Shown: positions 60,065-64,000 of the stretch, in pieces | Numbering within the stretch: the first letter of the stretch is position 1 | How the letters are laid out: the number at the start of each line of letters is the position of its first letter | Source: Streptomyces griseofuscus | GTDB taxonomy: Bacteria; Actinomycetota; Actinomycetes; Streptomycetales; Streptomycetaceae | Reading direction: 5' to 3' | DNA length: 64,000 nt | NCBI RefSeq assembly: GCF_014673495.1 | Contig: NZ_CP051006.1 | Span: 8,493,001-8,557,000, forward strand | Position numbers and translations under genes: made by a program | The notes under the pieces: model-generated | The model's database searches: none | Told to the model about the DNA's origin: nothing | Seen by the model: only the letters and a program-made list of their open reading frames with translations

Positions 60065-62217
60065 GCGAGATGATCACCGCGGACCTGGTCGACCTCGACC
60101 TGTCCGCCGAAACCAAGGAAGCGGCGGCGCGCGCCCTCGCCGAGCGGATGGCGGCCCTGGGCCGGGTGACCGACCTGGCGGGCTTCCTCGCCGACGTGGC
60201 CACCCGCGAGGCGCAGATGCCGACCGGCCTGGACGGCGGCATCGGCATCCCGCACTGCCGCAGCGCCCACGTCACCGAGCCGACGCTCGCCTTCGGACGC
60301 AGCGCCGCCGGGATCGACTTCGGCGCCGCGGACGGCCCCGCCGACCTGGTCTTCCTGATCGCCGCACCGACGGGCGCGGACGACGCTCACCTGACGATCC
60401 TGTCCGCCCTGGCCCGCCAGCTGATGAACGCCGAGTTCACGGCCGCGCTGCGCTCGGCCGCCGACACGGCGACGGCGGCGGCGCTGATCCGGGGGGACGT
60501 GACTCCGCAGCAGGCCGCCGCGGCGCAGGCGGAGGCGGCCCCGCCCTCGGGTGAGGCGGCCTCGGGCTCCGCGCAGACCTCCCCGGCCGACGACGAGGCA
60601 CCGGCGGAGGCGGGCGCGCCGGACGCGGCCCCCACCCCCTCGGAAGCACCCGCCCCGAAGGACACAACGGGCCCCGCCACCGCCGGTCCCACCCCCGAGC
60701 ACCCCTTCAGGATCGTCGCCGTCACCTCCTGTCCCACCGGCATCGCGCACACGTACATGGCCGCCGAGTCGCTGGAGAACGCCGGCCGGGAGGCGGGCGT
60801 CGAACTCGTCGTCGAGACCCAGGGCTCGGCCGGCTTCACCCGCCTCGCCCCGGCGCTGATCGCCGCGGCGGACGGCGTGATCCTCGCCCACGACGTCCCC
60901 GTACGGGACAAGGACCGCTTCGCCGGGAAACCGACCGTGGACGTCGGCGTGAAGGCCGGCATCAACCGCCCCGGCGAACTGATTGCCGAGATCCGGCAGA
61001 AGGCCGCCCGGGGTGAGACGACCGCCCCGGCCGCCCCCGGCACCCCCGTCGAACGCACCGGTGAACCCGGCGAGGGCTACGGCACCAAGCTGCGCAAGTG
61101 GCTCATGTCGGGCGTCAGTTACATGGTCCCGTTCGTCGCGGCCGGCGGTCTGCTGATCGCGATCGGCTTCGCGCTCGGCGGCTACAAGGTCAACAAGGCC
61201 CCCTCGGTCATGGACCACTTCGTCTGGACCCAGACCGACAGCTGGGCCGCGCTGATGTTCCAGATCGGCGGGGTGGCCTTCGCCTTCCTCGTCCCGGTCC
61301 TGGCCGGCTACATCGCCTACGGCATCGCCGACCGCCCCGGCCTGGTCCCCGGCTTCGTCGGCGGTTCGATCGCGCTGACCATCAACGCCGGCTTCCTCGG
61401 TGGCCTGGCAGCCGGACTGATCTCCGGCGCCGTGGTGACGGCGATCCAGCGGGTGCGGATACCGCAGGCGCTGCGCGGCATCATGCCGGTGGTGGTGATC
61501 CCGCTGATCTCCTCGGCCGTCGTCGGGTTCCTGATGTTCGTCGTCATCGGCAAGCCCATCGCCACCGCGCAGAAGGGCATGACGGACTGGCTGTCCGGGC
61601 TCAGCGGCGCCAACGCCGTGCTGCTCGGCGCGCTGCTCGGCCTGATGATGTGCTTCGACCTCGGCGGCCCGGTCAACAAGGTCGCCTACACCTTCGCCAC
61701 CGCCGGGATCGCGGTCTCCGACCCGAGCGACTCGGCGATGAAGATCATGGCCGCGGTGATGGCGGCGGGCATGGTGCCCCCGCTGGCCATGGCCCTGGCC
61801 ACCACTGTGCGCGGCCGGCTCTTCACCGAGACCGAGCGGGAGAACGGCAAGGCCGCCTGGGTCCTGGGCGCCTCGTTCATCTCCGAGGGCGCGATCCCGT
61901 TCGCCGCGGCCGATCCGCTGCGGGTCATCCCGTCGGCGATGGCGGGCGGCGCGCTCACCGGAGCCCTGTCGATGGCCTTCGGCGCCACCCTGCGCGCCCC
62001 GCACGGCGGCGTCTTCGTGGTCCCGCTGATCGGCAACCCGTTCCTCTACCTGATCGCCGTCGCGGCAGGCGTGTGCGCCTCGACGGCCCTGGTGGTCGCC
62101 CTCAAGACCCTGCGCGGCTCCGCCCCGGGCGCCCCGGGCGGCAAGCGGGAGAAGGACGAGCACGGGCAGGCGGCGCGGGCTGGGTCGGCCGACCGCGAAC
62201 AGCCGGTGGCCGCCTGA
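60061..62217 (+). CDS. fruA: Fructose PTS permease EIIABC
   Basis: A 718-residue fused transporter. EIIA (about 1-150) has phospho-His65 in GIGIPHCRSAH; an Ala/Pro-rich linker follows (about 155-215); EIIB (about 215-320) has phospho-Cys224 in VTSCPTGIAHTYMA; EIIC (about 335-695) is the membrane channel with about ten helices and FDLGGPVNKVAYTF and EGAIPFAAADPLRV signatures. It imports fructose as fructose-1-phosphate, the substrate of fruK. GAAGGAG lies 5 bases before ATG. Confidence 0.94.
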   Translation: MSEMITADLVDLDLSAETKEAAARALAERMAALGRVTDLAGFLADVATREAQMPTGLDGGIGIPHCRSAHVTEPTLAFGRSAAGIDFGAADGPADLVFLIAAPTGADDAHLTILSALARQLMNAEFTAALRSAADTATAAALIRGDVTPQQAAAAQAEAAPPSGEAASGSAQTSPADDEAPAEAGAPDAAPTPSEAPAPKDTTGPATAGPTPEHPFRIVAVTSCPTGIAHTYMAAESLENAGREAGVELVVETQGSAGFTRLAPALIAAADGVILAHDVPVRDKDRFAGKPTVDVGVKAGINRPGELIAEIRQKAARGETTAPAAPGTPVERTGEPGEGYGTKLRKWLMSGVSYMVPFVAAGGLLIAIGFALGGYKVNKAPSVMDHFVWTQTDSWAALMFQIGGVAFAFLVPVLAGYIAYGIADRPGLVPGFVGGSIALTINAGFLGGLAAGLISGAVVTAIQRVRIPQALRGIMPVVVIPLISSAVVGFLMFVVIGKPIATAQKGMTDWLSGLSGANAVLLGALLGLMMCFDLGGPVNKVAYTFATAGIAVSDPSDSAMKIMAAVMAAGMVPPLAMALATTVRGRLFTETERENGKAAWVLGASFISEGAIPFAAADPLRVIPSAMAGGALTGALSMAFGATLRAPHGGVFVVPLIGNPFLYLIAVAAGVCASTALVVALKTLRGSAPGAPGGKREKDEHGQAARAGSADREQPVAA

Positions 62218-62282
62218 CGGCCCCGACGCGGCCCTGCCGCTTTGGGGTGTTGCGAACAGTTCACGCCACTTCGAGATACGTC

Positions 62283-62663
62283 ATGGTCCGGGGCCGATGC
62301 CCCGGACCGTGGTGTTCAACCGAGGCGCCGGAGGCGGCGCGCGTCGCGGCGGGACTGGGCGGACTTCTGGGACCGCTGCGGCGTGCCCTCCTGCGCGCCA
62401 CCCGCAACGCCGAGGGGCTGCCCGACCTGCCGGAGGCGCAGCTCGAACTCCTGCGGGTCCTGTCCTCCTCGCCCGAGGGCCTCAGCCCCGGCGCTGCGGC
62501 CACACGCGTGCGGGTGGCACCGTCCACCGTGAGCAACCTGGTCCGGGCGATGTCCGCCGCACGGCTGGTGGAACGGGTCCGGCCCGAGCACGACCAACGG
62601 ACGGTGGTGCTCAACGCGTCGAAGGAAGCCCTGAACCTGCTGGAGCCGGTCCAGAGCCGGTAG
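62283..62663 (+). CDS. Short MarR-like regulator, possibly C-terminally truncated
   Basis: A 126-residue protein with a MarR winged helix (LSPGAAATRVRVAPSTVSNL, then the wing VRPEHDQRTVVLNASKEAL). It ends soon after the wing (EPVQSR), some 25-30 residues before the usual C-terminal dimerisation helix, so it may be truncated. ATG 62283 lacks a clear ribosome site. It follows fruA by 65 bases but is not evidently part of that operon. Confidence 0.6.
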   Translation: MVRGRCPGPWCSTEAPEAARVAAGLGGLLGPLRRALLRATRNAEGLPDLPEAQLELLRVLSSSPEGLSPGAAATRVRVAPSTVSNLVRAMSAARLVERVRPEHDQRTVVLNASKEALNLLEPVQSR

Positions 62664-63025
62664 CGCCCCCCCGGTCGGCGTCGGACAGCTCCTCCACGAG
62701 GCGGGTGAGGGCCGTGGTGCCCGCCCGGTCGTAGGGCTGGTCACCGCACCGGAGAGCGGCGAAAGCGCCCCGTCGGACTCGGCCAGTCCATGATCGGACC
62801 GCGCCGCCCCGTCGAGTCCAACCCTGGACGGGTGTGGAAGGCGTTGTGGCAAGAGGACCCGGCTCGGCATACGGCCGGCTGCGTGTCTGGCAGTCGGTAC
62901 TGGCGCAGCGCGGCTGGTGTGGGCCGCCGCAGCGCGGTAGGTGTCGCCGCCCCGGCCACCCGGCGGCGGCGCGACTCCAGCAGCGACCGCTCGTGATGCG
63001 TCGCGTGATCAGCCGGACAGCACAC
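62664..63025. other. Gene-free stretch
   Basis: No supported gene between the MarR-like frame and the TetR stop. The part just after the MarR stop may be decayed coding DNA. Confidence 0.35.
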
Positions 63026-63730
63026 CTAGGGCGTGCTCCCCGGAGCCGCCGCGCCCAGCGCGTTCAGGATCAGTTCCAGCGCCGTCTCGAACGAACTGCC
63101 CGCCATCAGGCGCAACTCCGTGCGTGCCGCGGCCAGGTGCGGGTGGCCTGTGCCGGCCAGTTCGGCGTAGGCGCCGGTCCAGGCACGGTCGTCGGCCTCG
63201 CGGCGCTCCGGCGGGAGCGCCAGGTGGGCAGCGTCGAGGGCCGCGTGGCCGAGCACGGTGTCCACGAACGCCGAGTAGTGGCGCACAGCGTCGGCGTCGC
63301 CGAACCCGGCCCGGCGCAGCAGCCCGATCCCCGCGTCCACGGCCCTGATCTCGTGGGGCCGCCGTGTCACCCGGTACGCGGCGAGCGCGGCCACCCGCGG
63401 CTGCTTCCGGTAGCCGCGGTGGATCCGCAGGGCCATCTCGCGCAGCGCGTCCTGCCACGGCATACGGTCTGGCTCGAACCCGGCCATCGCCTCGCCGATG
63501 ATCCGGTCGGCGACGGCCAGCAACAGATCGTCGGTGTCGTGGAAGTACCGGTACAGCGCGCTCGGATCGCAGCCCAGCGCGGCGCCGAGCCGCCGCACGC
63601 TCAGCGCGTCCGGGCCGTGCTGCCCGACGAGCCGCAGCGCGCAGTCGACGATCACGTCCTCGGACAGCAGCACCCCCGACTTGGTCGGTCTGCGCCGTCG
63701 CCGCTCCGCTGGAATCCGCCCATCCGTCAC
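63026..63730 (-). CDS. TetR-family repressor
   Basis: A 234-residue regulator: N-terminal TetR helix-turn-helix (ALRLVGQHGPDALSVRRLGA, then GCDPSALYRYFHDTDDLL) and an all-helical ligand domain of the TetR_C type. Start GTG 63730. It is divergent from an amino-acid permease gene with a palindrome between, so it probably represses itself and the permease. Ligand unknown. Confidence 0.88.
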   Translation of the reverse strand: MTDGRIPAERRRRRPTKSGVLLSEDVIVDCALRLVGQHGPDALSVRRLGAALGCDPSALYRYFHDTDDLLLAVADRIIGEAMAGFEPDRMPWQDALREMALRIHRGYRKQPRVAALAAYRVTRRPHEIRAVDAGIGLLRRAGFGDADAVRHYSAFVDTVLGHAALDAAHLALPPERREADDRAWTGAYAELAGTGHPHLAAARTELRLMAGSSFETALELILNALGAAAPGSTP

Positions 63731-63777
63731 CGTACGCGCCCCTTCCCACGGCTCTCAGCCGTTCCGTGACCGTCTTA

Positions 63778-63805
63778 TGTCAACACCATTGACGCAATGT
63801 TGACA
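63778..63805. promoter_or_regulatory. Nested palindrome between TetR and permease genes
   Basis: TGTCAACA (63778-63785) and TGTTGACA (63798-63805) form a perfect dyad; CATTG-ACG-CAATG is nested within it. It sits in the 134-bp divergent promoter and is a candidate TetR operator. Confidence 0.65.
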
Positions 63806-63864
63806 AGGTCGGTTTGATCGCAGCCTCCTCCCACACCTCCCGTTCTCCGGTTTCAGGAGTGTCC

Positions 63865-64000
63865 ATGAGAAGTGAACCCCCCGGCCTGCGGCGTTCCCTG
63901 GGTGTCGTCGACGGCATCGCCATCGCGGCCTCCAGTACGGCCGCCACCACGAGCATCGGCATCGGGATGGGCTCGCTCGCCGCGACCGTGGGCCCTCAGG
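63865..64000 (+). CDS. APC-family amino-acid permease, 5' part
   Basis: Partial, cut by the right edge after about 45 codons. The visible N-terminus (PGLRRSLGVVDGIAIAAS, then TTSIGIGMGSLAATVG) matches the cytoplasmic start and first helix of actinobacterial APC permeases. ATG 63865 has CAGGAG upstream. Its substrate cannot be judged from this piece. Confidence 0.7.
   Translation, partial: MRSEPPGLRRSLGVVDGIAIAASSTAATTSIGIGMGSLAATVGPQ

Noticed and set aside
1-64000. CRISPR arrays, rRNA genes, prophage or plasmid functions
   Set aside because: No regularly spaced repeats, rRNA sequence, integrase, phage structural or replication genes were seen.

Overview
The window is high-GC actinomycete chromosome and reads like Streptomyces. 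Signs are a chaplin, an ANTAR regulator, a mycothiol-type enzyme, many GTG starts, ATGA/GTGA-coupled operons, and a rare TTA codon near the start of one biosynthetic gene. Remnants of DedA, SDR, FAD-monooxygenase, sigma-factor, AmaP and transposase genes are scattered between intact genes, as is typical of a decaying chromosome arm.

Layout. 1-6.8 kb: the 3' part of a reducing type I polyketide synthase (AT-DH-MT-ER-KR-ACP) coupled to a type II thioesterase, closed by a strong hairpin. 7-10.4 kb: chaplin, beta-carbonic anhydrase, Sua5-type tRNA-modification enzyme and a PAS-ANTAR regulator. 10.7-17.8 kb: a stressosome operon (RsbR-RsbS-RsbT and an RsbT/RsbX-like ATPase-phosphatase) flanked on each side by a paralogous pair of MarR regulator and GAF/SpoIIE phosphatase. 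18-24 kb: YihY membrane protein, PRC-barrel protein, ThDP-dependent pyruvate oxidase-like enzyme and an FMN glutamate-synthase-like protein. 24.7-39 kb: secreted M4 protease, an SDR and its Rrf2 regulator with twin operators, hydrolase/HxlR pair, methyltransferases, GNAT, acyl-CoA oxidase, several pseudogenes, and a tRNA-shaped element next to a broken SDR gene.

39.3-56.4 kb is the most interesting part: two divergent operons forming what looks like an undescribed cytosine-nucleoside (mildiomycin/blasticidin-like) biosynthetic cluster. The leftward arm has a nucleotide N-glycosidase homologue, an Asp/Asn beta-hydroxylase-like oxygenase, GNAT, MFS exporter, a thymidylate-synthase homologue with Asp where ThyA has its uracil-recognising Asn (predicting a cytosine substrate), a sulfotransferase and perhaps a methyltransferase. 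The rightward arm has a radical SAM enzyme with a TTA codon, DegT aminotransferase, methyltransferase, GT-B glycosyltransferase, phosphatase, P-loop kinase, FemAB-like acyltransferase, a protein of unknown family, and a PLP decarboxylase / carrier protein / adenylating ligase trio. A coherent reading is: CMP is hydroxymethylated, the base is released, glycosylated, the sugar is decarboxylated and aminated, then decorated with a carrier-bound amino-acid-derived side chain. This is inference from family membership.

56.5-64 kb: a DUF4232 lipoprotein, a transposase remnant, a complete fructose PTS operon (DeoR-type repressor, 1-phosphofructokinase, EIIABC) with its operator, a short MarR-like protein, and a TetR regulator divergent from an amino-acid permease cut off by the window edge.
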